Of a stretch of DNA of 64,000 nt, positions 20,345 to 30,866 are shown piece by piece. The stretch's first letter is position 1. The number at the start of each line of letters is the position of its first letter. The stretch is from Diphasiastrum complanatum (taxonomy: Eukaryota > Streptophyta > Lycopodiopsida > Lycopodiales > Lycopodiaceae). Location of the stretch: NCBI GenBank assembly GCA_029204225.1, contig CM055102.1, positions 21,681,237-21,745,236 on the forward strand, written 5' to 3'. Both the position numbers and the translations under genes were made by a program. The notes under the pieces were generated by a model. That model had not been told where the DNA came from, made no database searches, and was given only the letters and a program-made list of their open reading frames with translations.

Positions 20345-22094
20345 GATATATCTATCCTAGAAATTACTAAATTTAGATAACAAATTAACTCATAGTGAAG
20401 TACTGTTGACCAAAAGTGACTGAAATGGACTCCATCATGGTCAAATCACTATTTTTAGTCAATATCATAAATATTACAAGAAACTGAAAAAAAACTAAAA
20501 ATTTCAAGTTTTTGCAATTTATTTTTTATTTTTTTAATTTTACGTTTTCTAGAAATTCATAAAAAATCACAATCAGTTATTAAGCAATCAAAATCGAAAA
20601 TTTGATTTATTGTTCGATTCTTAATCTTACTTCTATACTGTCCTTCAGGCATGCAAGACATGCAGCATTTAACTGATTTTTTACTTTTACGAAATTTTAC
20701 GTAAAATCGAGTTCTACGGAAATTGCCAACTATAAAATCCAGTTTTGTATCTAACCGTTAGAGTACATGCGTATGACCACTCAAAACAGATCTAATACTT
20801 GTGCATGTCAGAATCACTCTGAGAATCCACATGCAGACAATCCATGTAAGCACAATACCTCAAAATAGAAAATTATCATGCATGCCATCAGAATAATTGA
20901 AAATTTTACCAATTTTGCTCACAAAATTGCAAAACTTCAGACAATCATATCCTTGGCTACAGGTTACCAAATTGGGTGTTGTAAAGCTCAGGTTAGAGGG
21001 AGATCTAGTGAACAAGACACTTGCCTCATCAACCTGCCACCTAGGATTCACACGTGCGAGTTTAGAATAGCCAATTAAGCAGTAGGAGGACGCACTTTTT
21101 CAAGACCAATATGTCCAAAAACATATTCAACCAAGCCTAAAAGTAATGATCCAAATAGTCTTAATGGTCTCAAAGAATTCCATGAAGCCTTCATAGAGAT
21201 CCTATGAAGCAATATGGGCTAAGAACCATGAATTCTTGATTTCTAGAAGTCAAAATTGCTACAAACTTGATGGAATTGAAACATAAGCCTCTACCCATCA
21301 ATTTACAGGTCTAATAGTTTGCTGGGAAGGTAAAAAGGAGTACAAATCATGTTGGAAAAGATCCAGAATGATCCCCTTATGGATTTAGAGAAATCCATCC
21401 CACAAAACTCACCAAAATTGGTCAATTTTTGACAATTTTTGACTTCCTACAAACCCAATTGCTGGAATTCTTGGCTCTATCTTCTAGGACAACTTCAAAA
21501 GACTATCATTCATCTTTTCCCGGCTTCAATTGATGTTCAACAACCTCCTACCATCCAATTTTATGAAAAAAAAAAACAAAAATCATGAATTTTAGCCCTT
21601 TCTAGGTTTTTTCACCATGCGCAATTGATAATTTATGGCAAGAACGTTTTCCAAATCCACATGCAATCCAAAATACAGAGTTACAATCAATTGATTGGAA
21701 CTTGCTGGATTTTGAATTCTACCTTCCATTTTGTGCCAAAATCATGGGAAACAAGCCAAATTTGGCCACAAAAAAGCCTAGAATCCAAATACATGGGAAA
21801 ATCCAACATGCAAAATGAATTTCAATCACTTCAAAGTGTATTAACTTGCTGGAAATTTCAGATCCTTAGCTAGTTTTGAGCTACACATGCTAAAACTCCA
21901 AAAAAGACACCAAAATTGATTTCCTAGCACAATTCTCCATAAACCACAATGAGTTTGAGAGAGATATGGAACATGCAAATTGAATTTGGGAAGATCCACC
22001 AACTTGCAACCGTGCTCCTCTCCTTGGATGAGAATACTAGTTGAATACCACCAAGCTCCAATGAAAGCACGACCTCTCCAAACTTGTGAGCCTT
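20345..22094 (-). other. Probable untranslated leader of the Gypsy element
   Basis: This 1.75-kb stretch separates a primer site (22,095) from the Gag start. No coding domain is visible on either strand. A CACGTG lies at 21,051. A leader this long is unusual but known in some plant elements; an unrelated insertion in it cannot be excluded. Confidence 0.35.
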
Positions 22095-22106
22095 GCTCTG
22101 ATACCA
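22095..22106 (-). other. Primer binding site of the Gypsy element
   Basis: The minus strand reads TGGTATCAGAGC, an exact initiator-tRNA-Met type primer site. Confidence 0.7.
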
Positions 22107-22109
22107 CTA

Positions 22110-22400
22110 TAAGGGAACCTCCTTAGATCCTGCTTACAATTCCTAATACAAAGGATAACGCACTGTGGAGAAACCACCCAACCAAGTAGAAGCATCCAAT
22201 CAATCTCTAGAAGCCTCACCCCCAAGCCAAGGAACAAGAAGCATGAATGTAGAGTGAGAGCCTAGCAATGAATCAAGAACCATGATGAGGAGTAGGGCGA
22301 GTCTGGACCCATTATATAGAGCCAAAAGCATCCTGGGCACACAGCCATGCATAGCCCTATGTTTCCTATACATAGATTCACCTAGAATAGAGTCTTATGC
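22110..22400 (-). repeat. LTR copy (family shared with 27,005-27,230)
   Basis: The segment matches 27,020-27,200 in the same orientation, with shared stretches such as CTCTAGAAGC and TCACCCCCAAGCCAAGGAA. On the minus strand CTATATAATG near 22,308-22,320 can be a TATA box. It adjoins the primer site at 22,095. Its outer end was not fixed; the inverted repeat begins within 50 bp. Confidence 0.6.
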
Positions 22401-22699
22401 ATGGACCAACTATTCACAGAATTGCTATTGATAACTCTACACCTTGTCGAACACACATTTAAGTTCACATTGGTCACATTCAAACATTGTCGCTTTACTG
22501 CAGCCAACATCACCAACAATTTCACCCATGCTATAGATCACAGCACAAACACAACCTGGGCAGACGTACCAACTACCTTATGGAACTTCCTATACAATTA
22601 TGCACAAGGTTTATACACTGATTTTTCAAAAGAGTAAAAGAACATGTACATTCTACACATTTAAATGAGGTGTCCTATTTGGAACATTTATGTCTTTGA

Positions 22700-23360
22700 A
22701 GATATTCCAAGCCTACAAACATTGTTCTGAAGTCAGAGATGCTGTAGAGCAGTATCCAGTCTTTTGCTTGTATAATGTTGTGTTTCTGCCATTATTTAAT
22801 ACTTAAGATGGGAAAAGATTATGATACTGTTATGGTCTGTATAAAAGCACATACATGTTTATAAGCAGAAAGCTGCAGTATTAAGACAAATTATAGTATC
22901 TTCAGATGAAGCTGGGTGAAAAAATGCTGGACATAGTTCACAACCGATCATTTCTTCCTCTTCGTTACAAACACCACCAACTGCATCATTATTATCTGGA
23001 GGATTTTCAGTAGTTAATTTCTCCTCATATGTCCCGTTTTTAGGAATCTCTTGGCACACTGTGGAAACATGAAAAGAATCGACAACTTTGCATGTATTAA
23101 AGTCCATTTTCTTTTCATTGTCATGAACTAGAGATACGTTTTTCATCTTCTTCGCCTCCGCAATGCACTATGACAAGGATTTCCCATCTTTGATAAACAT
23201 GTTTTTTTGTTGGCCGGTGAAGCTTGCTACCAACATGGGACTCAAATTTTGAGAGCTGCCATATTTTTGAGCAACAACTACAAATAATGCCATTTTTGAT
23301 TAGGTGACCTTCCTTCAAAATAATCTTGTCTTTTATTCAAATGTATTGGGGACTATTTCA
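22700..23360 (-). pseudogene. IDM1-like PHD-finger gene fragment, left arm copy
   Basis: Minus-strand translation gives LKEGHLIKNGIICSCCSKIW then LSKFESHVGSKLHRPTK, and after frame changes VCQEIPKNGTYEEKLT and VGGVCNEEEEMIGCELCPA with FHPA. These are the Tify-like region and the PHD finger described for the right arm. Several indels break the frame, so no protein can be made. Confidence 0.7.
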
Positions 23361-23720
23361 TTCTCCTCAACGACTGCCATTGTTATGATCAATGCAAGCA
23401 AGTTAGATAATTTGTCATTGTTAGCCACGGGTTCATCTTCAGTACGCATCTTTCGCGTGCCTATTTTTATACAAGCATTCATCATTGTACTAGACGTAGA
23501 CGTTTTTGGCAAGCTCTATTTGGAATAATCATGCAAGCTTTATGACGGATTGATGTTGAGTTGTTGGTAAGCTACCTCAACTAGAAACTACTTGAGCACT
23601 GCAAGCTCAGTGAGCTTGCATGATTAGAAAGAATTAGAAAGTGTTGCGACAAAAGGCGACTCACTATATTATCATAGACTGTGCGATAATAACTGTACAA
23701 ATGAATGCAGATTCACGATT

Positions 23721-23986
23721 ACCCGTTTTGTAGGCTTTCAATGCACTGTGATCACTGCATTTTTGGACCACGATCTAATTTCTTGTACGACGACTCTAAG
23801 ACTAACAGGAGCACAAAACAAAGAGTATATGTGTGTAGCTTGTTCCTGTATCACTACTAATTAATTGCATGTATAGTATTGCCGTGATACGGCCATCCCA
23901 CCCAACCACCAGGGGATGCCGCGGGGGTGGGGTATTCGCAGTCGCAAAGGCCGGGGTTTGAATATATTGTAGCGTAGATCCACTAC
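23721..23986. other. Loop between the inverted arms
   Basis: The 266-bp spacer has no match in inverse orientation. It holds a GC-rich patch at about 23,885-23,965 (CCACCCAACCACC ... GCGGGGGTGGGG) that contrasts with its AT-rich surroundings. No ORF is recognised. Confidence 0.5.
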
Positions 23987-24319
23987 AACCGTGAATTTGC
24001 ATACATTTGTATAGTTATCGCATAGTCTGTGAAAGTATAGTCAGTCACAGTACTTTCTAGTTCTTTTTCTAATCATGCAAGCTCAATTAATTTTCAGCTA
24101 AGGTAACTTATAACTAACATCTCCACATCAATCCATTATAAAGCTTGCATGATTATTCGGAATAAAGTTTTCCAAGAACGTCTACGTCTAGTACAGCGAT
24201 GAATGCCTTTATAGAAACAGGCAAGCGAAAGATGCGTACTGAAGATGAACCCGTGGTAAACAATGACAAATTATCTAACTTGCTTGCATTGATCATAAGA
24301 ATGGCAGTCATTCAAGAGA

Positions 24320-25266
24320 ATGAAAATAGTTGAATTCATTCGAAGAAGAGACAAGATTATTTTGAAGGAAGGCTGCCTAACTAGAAATGGTATTATTTGT
24401 AGCTATTTCTCAAAAATATGGCATCTCTCAAAATTTGAGTCGCATGCTAGTAGCAAGCTTCACTGGCCAGCAAAAAACATGTTTATCAAAGATGGGAGAT
24501 CCCTGCCACAGTGCATTGCGGAGGCGAAGAAGATGAAAAACGTATCTCTAGAAAAGACACCTCATGACAATGAGAAGAGAATGGACTCCAATACACGCAA
24601 AGCTATCAATTATTTTCATGTTTCCGTAGTGTGCCAAGAGATTCGTAAAAGCAGTACATATAAGGAAAAATTAACTATAGAAACTCCTTTAGATAATAAT
24701 GATGCAGTTGGTGGTGTTTGTAATGAAGAGGGAGAAATGATCGGTTGTGAACTATGTCCAACATTATTTCACCCAGCATGTCTTCATCTGAAGGTACCAT
24801 ACTTTGTCTTAATACTGCAGCTTTCAGCTTATAGACATGTGCTTTTATACAGATCATAACAATATCATAATCTTTTCCCATCTTAAATAATGGCATAAAC
24901 ACCTTAAGCATTATACAAACAAAATACTGCATATAGTGCTCTACAGCTTCTCTGACTGCTGAACAATGTTTATAGGCTTGAAATATCTTCAAAGATAGAA
25001 ATGATCCAAATATGACACCTCATTTTAATGTGTAGAATGTGTTTTTACTCTTTTGAGGACCTTCTAATATGTAAGACAGTTGAAAAATCAGTGTATTAAT
25101 CTTGTGCATAATTGTATAGGAAGTTTCGAAAGGCAGTTGGTACGTCTACAAATGTTGCGTCTGTGCTATGATCTGTAGCATGGGTGAAAATGGCGGTGGT
25201 CATGTTGGCTGCAGTAAAGCGACAATGTTTGAATGTGACCAACATGAACTTAAATATGTGTTCGAA
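24320..25266 (+). pseudogene. IDM1-like PHD-finger gene fragment, right arm copy, two exons
   Basis: The first exon (to 24,793) reads KEGCLTRNGIICSYFSKIW, LSKFESHASSKLHWPAKNMF, IKDGRSLPQC, then DNNDAVGGVCNEEGEM and GCELCPTLFHPACLHLK. That order, a Tify-like cysteine region then a PHD finger, is typical of plant acyl-CoA N-acyltransferases with RING/FYVE/PHD fingers such as IDM1/ROS4. A GT at 24,794 and AG at 25,118-25,119 bound a 326-bp intron in phase 0; the next exon continues EVSKGSWYVYKCCVCAM and FECDQHELKY, the second half of the finger. The first zinc cysteine appears replaced by valine, the acetyltransferase domain is absent, and CSCC of the left arm is CSYF here. Retained intron means the copy came from genomic DNA, not mRNA. 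Confidence 0.7.
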
Positions 25267-25269
25267 TTA

Positions 25270-27004
25270 TTTTGCAATCGGCAAGGAAACTATCTGCAAC
25301 AACTTAAAAGTATATAAACCCAAACGATAGAACACTCATTTTTCTACGAGATTGTTATTTTATGCATGGAAGAGCTTGATAAATTAGGAAAGTTTGTGGG
25401 CCATTATTCATAATAAAAGATAAGAGATGGGTTATTTGCAAGTGAAAAATAAACTTTATAGATCATTATTCGTGATTGAATGTTGGAGCTACAAATTCTC
25501 TGTTTCATCAGGAGACTCATGGGTCCAACAAGTTTTCTGAGAAAATGCCACCTACCTCCAAGTACGCCTGACCTATCCCTAGGTCATCACACATGATGCA
25601 GTAGCTAAAGAACATCACTATGCATACAATGACGTATCATACCTGAGAAACTTTAGCATCTCCCTAAGTGCCACCCCAATGTATTCATGATCCACATACT
25701 ATGCTCAGTTGATGTTTTCCATCCTGGTCACCATCCTACTAAACAAGTCGAACACCAAAGCATCACCTGCTCCTCTTGGCTCCTAGGACTGGCTATGTGC
25801 CACCCAACATCATGCCAACACAAGTCTATCCCTAAGTTGCAGCTAATGGGATCCCGAGATCATAGTCTTCCAAATTGATCGTACTGAGGTACATGGCTCC
25901 GAGTGACTTCCTATAGGCTTCTTTCTGATCTCACCATGTGTAAATTCGAACCAACTAGGTTCCAAGCCTAGACTCTTGCAAGTACAACAAAATGCATAAA
26001 AGCTATAGATAGCTTATACACGCCCCCGATGGTACGTGCCTCTGCATCGATGTCAATGCCAATGATTGGCCCCCTATTGTAATGCCATCCTATACTCCCA
26101 AAGGAGCACGCCATGAAGTCCTCACCATCAGTGTCGTCCCCCCAGTAGATCTAACAAAACACTCACCACAATATTTGCCCCCATCACACCCAACCATGCT
26201 ATGTCCATCAGCTCGCCAACTTAGAGCTAGCTCACAAAGCTTCACACCTTGCCCATTTACATTTGCAGCTTCTTGATTCCATCATGAATCACTCCTATAA
26301 GTGATGTCCAATGACTCAAGTCCAATCTGAAATAGCTGCTCCCTAATGATTAGAAACTATAAAAAGTGAAAATGATACAACTTACAAGCTTTGAATAGCT
26401 ATTCTTCTCCCCTCGACCTGCAAGCCTCTTGAATCCACCTATTCTATAGACAATCTTTAAAAAACTGTTCGGCTATAAGGCCATCTGTCCAAGAAGATTC
26501 TAAAAGCAACTGTCTGACTACATTGCCAAAGCTGCCTCATCTGGGGACTATTATTCAACCACATTAGAATGACCACTTTCTATAATGATCAAAGTAGAAA
26601 GTTGTCCCATATTTTTTGAACAAATTATATAAAAGTTATACGAGAAAAAGTTTCCAAAAAACAAACGGTTAATAATGCACAAGCAACAAAATGTGCACTC
26701 TGAGCAATTCAATTATGAGATTCCAAGACATCATGTTGACCTCAACGACTATTGAACATACATGACTTTGTGTTTGCATAAAATTAATCTACGGCTTGGA
26801 TGAAAGGTGAGAGCTCTCATTACTCTAGTCTTTGTAGGATAGACAAATATTTTCTAATAGGCCCTTATGTAGAAGCTAAATGCATATAGAAGGGGCAATC
26901 TAGAGAAATGGTTATAAAATATTCATCATGATTTCATAGGGAGCATAATTAAAAAAATTATTTGAAATCTTGCAAAAATGGTCCAAGCATTTGAGAGAAA
27001 TATT
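25270..27004. other. No recognised gene
   Basis: No domain could be supported on either strand. A plus-strand stretch near 26,040 reads DGTCLCIDVNA, faintly like a Gypsy reverse transcriptase motif, but neighbouring motifs are missing. Confidence 0.3.
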
Positions 27005-27230
27005 GTACGTGTCGTCTCTTCAAAATCCTGCTTACAAGACAAAACAATAGAGAACACATTGTTGGAGAAACCTCCCAACCAATTAGAAGCAACCAATTAA
27101 TCTCTAGAAGCTTCACCCCCAAGCCAAGGAATAGGAAGCATGAGAGTAGAGAGAGAACATGGCAATGAATCAACCAAATGATGGTGTAGTAGGGCGAGTT
27201 TGGCCTCCTTATATGGACCCTAGAACCCCC
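27005..27230 (-). repeat. LTR copy (family shared with 22,110-22,400)
   Basis: Same-orientation match to 22,120-22,320, including ATCCTGCTTACAA, CTCTAGAAGCTTCACCCCC and AGTAGGGCGAGT. No primer site is adjacent on its left, so it could be a 3' LTR or solo LTR. Confidence 0.6.
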
Positions 27231-28798
27231 TGTGCATGTGGTTTTTGACCATTAACCTCTGCACTGGAGTACAAACTCAAGTTTGGAAAGTACACTAAGC
27301 GATAAATTTTCCATCTGGGTTACACTCTCTATAAGCTAGTAATATCACTTTCACGTACAACTCTTACATGAAATACAGAGTGAAATTTTATCTAACTTAT
27401 AAGATTAAAGTTAAAGAAATAATAATAGTCACAGTCTGAAATCATCCACAAACTCTGGCAGATAATTCATAAAGCTTCCAAGTATAAACATTCTCATAAT
27501 CCACCATTCTAAGATGTAAGAGTTCATTCAATTAGGATCTCTAGGAGACTCATTAAGATATAAAATGATTAAAACTCAACTCTGAGTATTCTAGTTACTC
27601 TCTTGAGTCAAATGCCCATGTTTCTGGCATCAAATGCAAGAAAAAATCATCCATTCATCTTAATAGATATGTCTGTCCCCTATGATAATTGGAGATCCAA
27701 TCAAAAGAATTGTACACAAGCATCTACATACCATAAACTATAGTAGAATAGCATCCAGTAGATAAATTAAATTTTCCACAAGAAAAAAACTTATCTTGTG
27801 AGAAGGTCTGTGAGATCCATAGGTTCTCAAATAAAATACTGGAGTAAAGAGATTCAGAACACTGATTTGAATTCTTATACAATTGATAGATCAAGAATTA
27901 ATCATCGCACATAAGAATAATCACAATTCCTTATAATCCACTAACAACAATTAAGTATCTATATATGATCCGTCAATCATAAATACTTAGATTCATGTGA
28001 TTCGTCAATCATAACTCACTGAAATCCAAAATCATACCTAATCATTTAAGGATACTGGAGTATATGTCCAATATAACTCAGGAAAGTAAGAATCATTACA
28101 AAAAAAATTTCACTAAGAAAATATTGGATTTTAGAAACATTCTCCAAACCGAATTCTCTGACAGAAGTATTAGATATTCAAGCTTTATATGCCACTGATA
28201 ACTAAAAACATAAAGCATACCAAAATGATAATGACAATCATCTTTACCCACAAAAACTTCAGATTACCGTCTAGAATCAAACCTAGATATCCAAAATCCC
28301 ACTGAATATCAATTCAGTTATTTTTCGATCACACTTACTACCTCTACTGTCCACTCTTCTTCCCCCCCTTAGGAATTTTAGTCCCCTGGAAATTTATTTC
28401 AGCTAAGGTACCACGAAGATATAGTTCTATTTCAATTAAGGTACCACGAAGATATAAAGACTTTAGTAAATGTAAAAAAATGAATTATTGTAGAAAAACG
28501 TCTACCAATAAAATTGGACTTTTTTCTTTTTATTGACTGGTTTGGCATTACTCCATTAAAATTGACAAAAACTATCTAAACTCAGGACATGAAATTACAT
28601 GAATGGAAATCTTATCAATATAATTTCAGTAATTCTTAAATTGTATCCAACCAGTTTCACTGCTTGGATAAAGAGTTCCATCACCACTCATTCCATTTGG
28701 CCATTTCATATTGTTTGCTGGTTTTAAATTCAATTATAACGAGTATCTTGCACAACAAAATTCTAAAAAGATTACCCAATCCACTTTCTCAGTAGACA
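27231..28798. other. No recognised gene; short direct repeat at 28,394-28,456
   Basis: AT-rich DNA without a recognisable domain. A stretch AAGGTACCACGAAGATATA occurs twice about 40 bp apart near 28,404 and 28,438. Confidence 0.3.
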
Positions 28799-28920
28799 AT
28801 TGATACCTGCTGAAGTCAATTATGCCACTACCGAGCGTGAAGCCTTGTTCACTTAATCCATTTCTAATGATCAGAATAAATTATTCCATTTATTCCTTCT
28901 AGGCGTTGGCACATAGTAGG
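28799..28920 (+). pseudogene. Gypsy RNase H scrap
   Basis: The plus strand reads LIPAEVNYATTEREAL, the start of the plant Gypsy RNase H domain, then decays. It is in opposite orientation to the gag-like ORF to its right, marking a junction. Confidence 0.5.
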
Positions 28921-28924
28921 GATC

Positions 28925-29566
28925 TACTTGCAATTGGTGAGGGCTGGCCACATAACTCCTAATTGATTCCGGAGTTTTCTCAAAAATGGTAACTCTCCAT
29001 GCCGGCTGCTCTCCCAATGCGGGTATTTTGTCCACTTCCTTGTCGGCCTCTATCTCAGAGGTCTTGAACTTAAGGACCCATCCACCACGTGAGGACTCAT
29101 GAGGATGTTGCGCTAAAAAACTCTAGATCTGGTCCTCAACGTTGATGGGCCGTCTGAATAACGGTGTGCTCCTTGATGAAGATGGACCCACTGACACTTC
29201 CTGTACAGCTGGCGGTTGTTCTTCTATTTCTGGAGCTCCACCCCCTGGTCCATGCCCGAATCCAGCCCTATATCCATTGGTACATCTTCTTGGCGCATAG
29301 GGGAGAATTGTGGCATGACCGGGATGGGGATTTGTGGTCCGGCTTCCAATACGCTGTTTTTTCATAGGCGCTGATGGTTTTTTTAGCCTTTGCCAACTCA
29401 ATTGAAGCTGCTCCTTTGAGCCTGTCAAAGCGGCCTTGAAATCCTGAAGGGCCACTTTGTACGTTTCCACTTTCTTGAACAAATACGCGATCTCCGCCGA
29501 TGTTACCAGATGATCTAGTATTTGCGTCTGAAGATACGCATCATGATCAAGGGTGGTCACATCCAA
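28925..29566 (-). CDS. Gag-like ORF of a minus-strand LTR element, unrecognised family
   Basis: An open frame from 29,566 to 29,123 starts MDVTTLDHDAYLQTQIL and contains a helical segment (YLFKKVETYKVALQDFK) followed by a proline/glycine-rich part; reading beyond a stop continues to about 28,925 (PALGEQPAWRVTIFEKTPES). It starts 49 bp after a primer-site-like sequence, the position of gag. I recognise no zinc knuckle or capsid motif, so the Gag label rests on position only. Confidence 0.4.
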
Positions 29567-29614
29567 TTCACCTTGGAGATGTGTGCAATTTTACTCTACT
29601 GATGGGTGTGATAT

Positions 29615-29627
29615 GTTATGATACCAC
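29615..29627 (-). other. Primer-binding-site-like sequence
   Basis: The minus strand reads GTGGTATCATAAC directly after CTCATCA, similar to the initiator-tRNA primer site with changes at the end. Confidence 0.4.
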
Positions 29628-30258
29628 TGATGAGAATGAATCAAGATCGTCAGTCGCTTTACTAGCGGACAATTGGATCTACAGATCCTAGACAGAATTA
29701 TCTTCGCACGCAGGCGGACATGTATTCTGTATTTTGTCTTGATTGTTTTCTAGCATCAGACTAGTACGTTACACTATATGTGTACTCTGTTTTATCTATA
29801 TGTCAAGCAACATCCAGTAAGTATAGTCGCTCTATGTAAATCTAAGATTAGAGTGATTAAGCATCTACAACTAATCAGGAAAATACAAGAGTGACAGATT
29901 AGCCACGACCTAAAATGTATCTACTGACGTCATGCCATCAGATCAAATATCTGTACTTTTGGGTACTTGCATGATCTCGTTGGTACTCTCTGGAGCATGG
30001 AGGGTAGGACAAGGTTTCGCTTTGGTCGTTTGCCTTCTCTTGTACTGGACCGCAAAAGATTCTCATTCGTAAATCTTTCGTGTTTGCGAACGTTCGTCTT
30101 CATCTGCTTTGACTTTTAAGTTTGCGAACCGTTCATCTTCGTTTCCTTTGACTTTCGAGTTCGTGAACCGTTCATCTTCATTCTCTTTGACTTTTGAGTT
30201 AGTGAAACTTTTCGTGCTTCATGTCTCCTGACTTTCATGTTCGCGAACATCTTCGTCA
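29628..30258 (-). repeat. Probable LTR between two minus-strand element bodies
   Basis: On the minus strand a segment starting TGACGAAG and ending TTCTCATCA would be 631 bp. It lies just after the stop of the Copia pol (30,261) and just before a primer-like site and gag-like ORF, so it may serve as 3' LTR for one body and 5' LTR for the next. The left end is fairly well marked; the right end is uncertain because no good polypurine tract precedes it. Confidence 0.4.
30083..30258. repeat. 39-bp tandem repeat, about 4.5 units
   Basis: Units start at 30,083, 30,121, 30,160, 30,199 and 30,240 (38, 39, 39, 41 bp and a partial). A typical unit starts TTTGCGAACCGTTCATCTTC and ends TTTGACTTTCGAG. On the sense strand of the element the units are purine-rich. 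The position within or next to an LTR would suit an enhancer role, which is inference. Confidence 0.75.
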
Positions 30259-30260
30259 AG

Positions 30261-30866
30261 CTAAGGGCTGAAAGCTAGCAAGGCTTTGTAGTTAGAAACA
30301 TCTCGTTTTTTCAGCTCCCTCTCAAAGCATGATAGCTTTACAATCCCGAGACTACTTCTTTGTCTCTCAAAGAGTCCTTTGTCTAGGTCTTTGGTGAAGA
30401 TGTCAGCAACCATGTCTTTCGTTTTGATGAAGGTGGTATGCAGTATCTTCTTTTCAATTAGATCCCTGATCAAGTGGTACTTGATCGCAATGTGCTTCGT
30501 TCTGGAATGGAACAAGGGATCTTTCGTCAGGTGTATTACAGAGGTGTTGTCCATCTGCAAGACTTGGGACTTGTTCCTTGTTTTTCCCAATTCGTCCAGG
30601 AACTGCCTTAGCCAGATTATCTCGTTGGCCATCTTTGCTACTACAACATATTCTGCTTTGCAGGATGACTGGGCTACAACGGTCTGCTTCTTGCTGACCC
30701 AGAGAATTGCTGCTCCTGATGCGATGGTGCATCCTCCTAAGACGCTACAGTCGTCCTTGAGAGACGCCCATCTAGCATCATTGTAGGAAAATATCCTGAA
30801 ACCTGCATCACGACAATAACCCTCGTTAATTGAAGATATTGCAAAATGCATTTTGCAATTCTCCAA
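30261..30866 (-). CDS. Copia RNase H domain
   Basis: The frame overlaps the end of the reverse transcriptase ORF and has a single shift between them. It includes SYNDARWASLKDD, ILWVSKKQTVVAQSSCKAEY, QMDNTSVIHLTKDPLFHSRTKHI and VADIFTKDLDKGLF, all typical of Copia RNase H. The acidic residues of the family (D, E in KAEY, D in MDN) are present. It removes the RNA strand during element replication. The end of the frame touches the probable LTR. Confidence 0.8.
   Translation of the reverse strand: MENCKMHFAISSINEGYCRDAGFRIFSYNDARWASLKDDCSVLGGCTIASGAAILWVSKKQTVVAQSSCKAEYVVVAKMANEIIWLRQFLDELGKTRNKSQVLQMDNTSVIHLTKDPLFHSRTKHIAIKYHLIRDLIEKKILHTTFIKTKDMVADIFTKDLDKGLFERQRSSLGIVKLSCFERELKKRDVSNYKALLAFSP

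Larger units (their letters stand above)
22447..25266. repeat. Large inverted repeat: two 1.27-kb arms around a 266-bp loop
   Basis: The left arm (22,447-23,720) is an imperfect reverse complement of the right arm (23,987-25,266). By eye the match is about 85 percent, with small indels, over almost the whole length; inner anchors are ACAAATGAATGCAGATTCACG on the left and its complement near 24,010, outer anchors are TCGAACACACATTTAAGTT and its complement at 25,266. A single-stranded transcript could fold into a hairpin longer than 1 kb. Both arms carry the same host gene fragment. I could not find convincing terminal inverted repeats or a target duplication beyond the arms. Confidence 0.85.

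Noticed and set aside
23885-23965. GC-rich patch in the loop with GGGGTTTGAAT, resembling a tRNA B box
   Set aside because: The B-box match is poor and no A box or cloverleaf could be drawn, so neither a tRNA nor a SINE is supported.
22395-25370. An 11-bp direct repeat TTATGCATGGA at 22,395 and 25,360 that could be a target duplication around the inverted repeat
   Set aside because: The sequences just inside the two copies are not inverted repeats of each other, and the motif contains the common palindrome ATGCAT. It may be chance.
26040-26280. Plus-strand stretch with DGTCLCIDVNA resembling a Gypsy reverse transcriptase motif
   Set aside because: No flanking reverse transcriptase motif follows, and the amino acid match is short.
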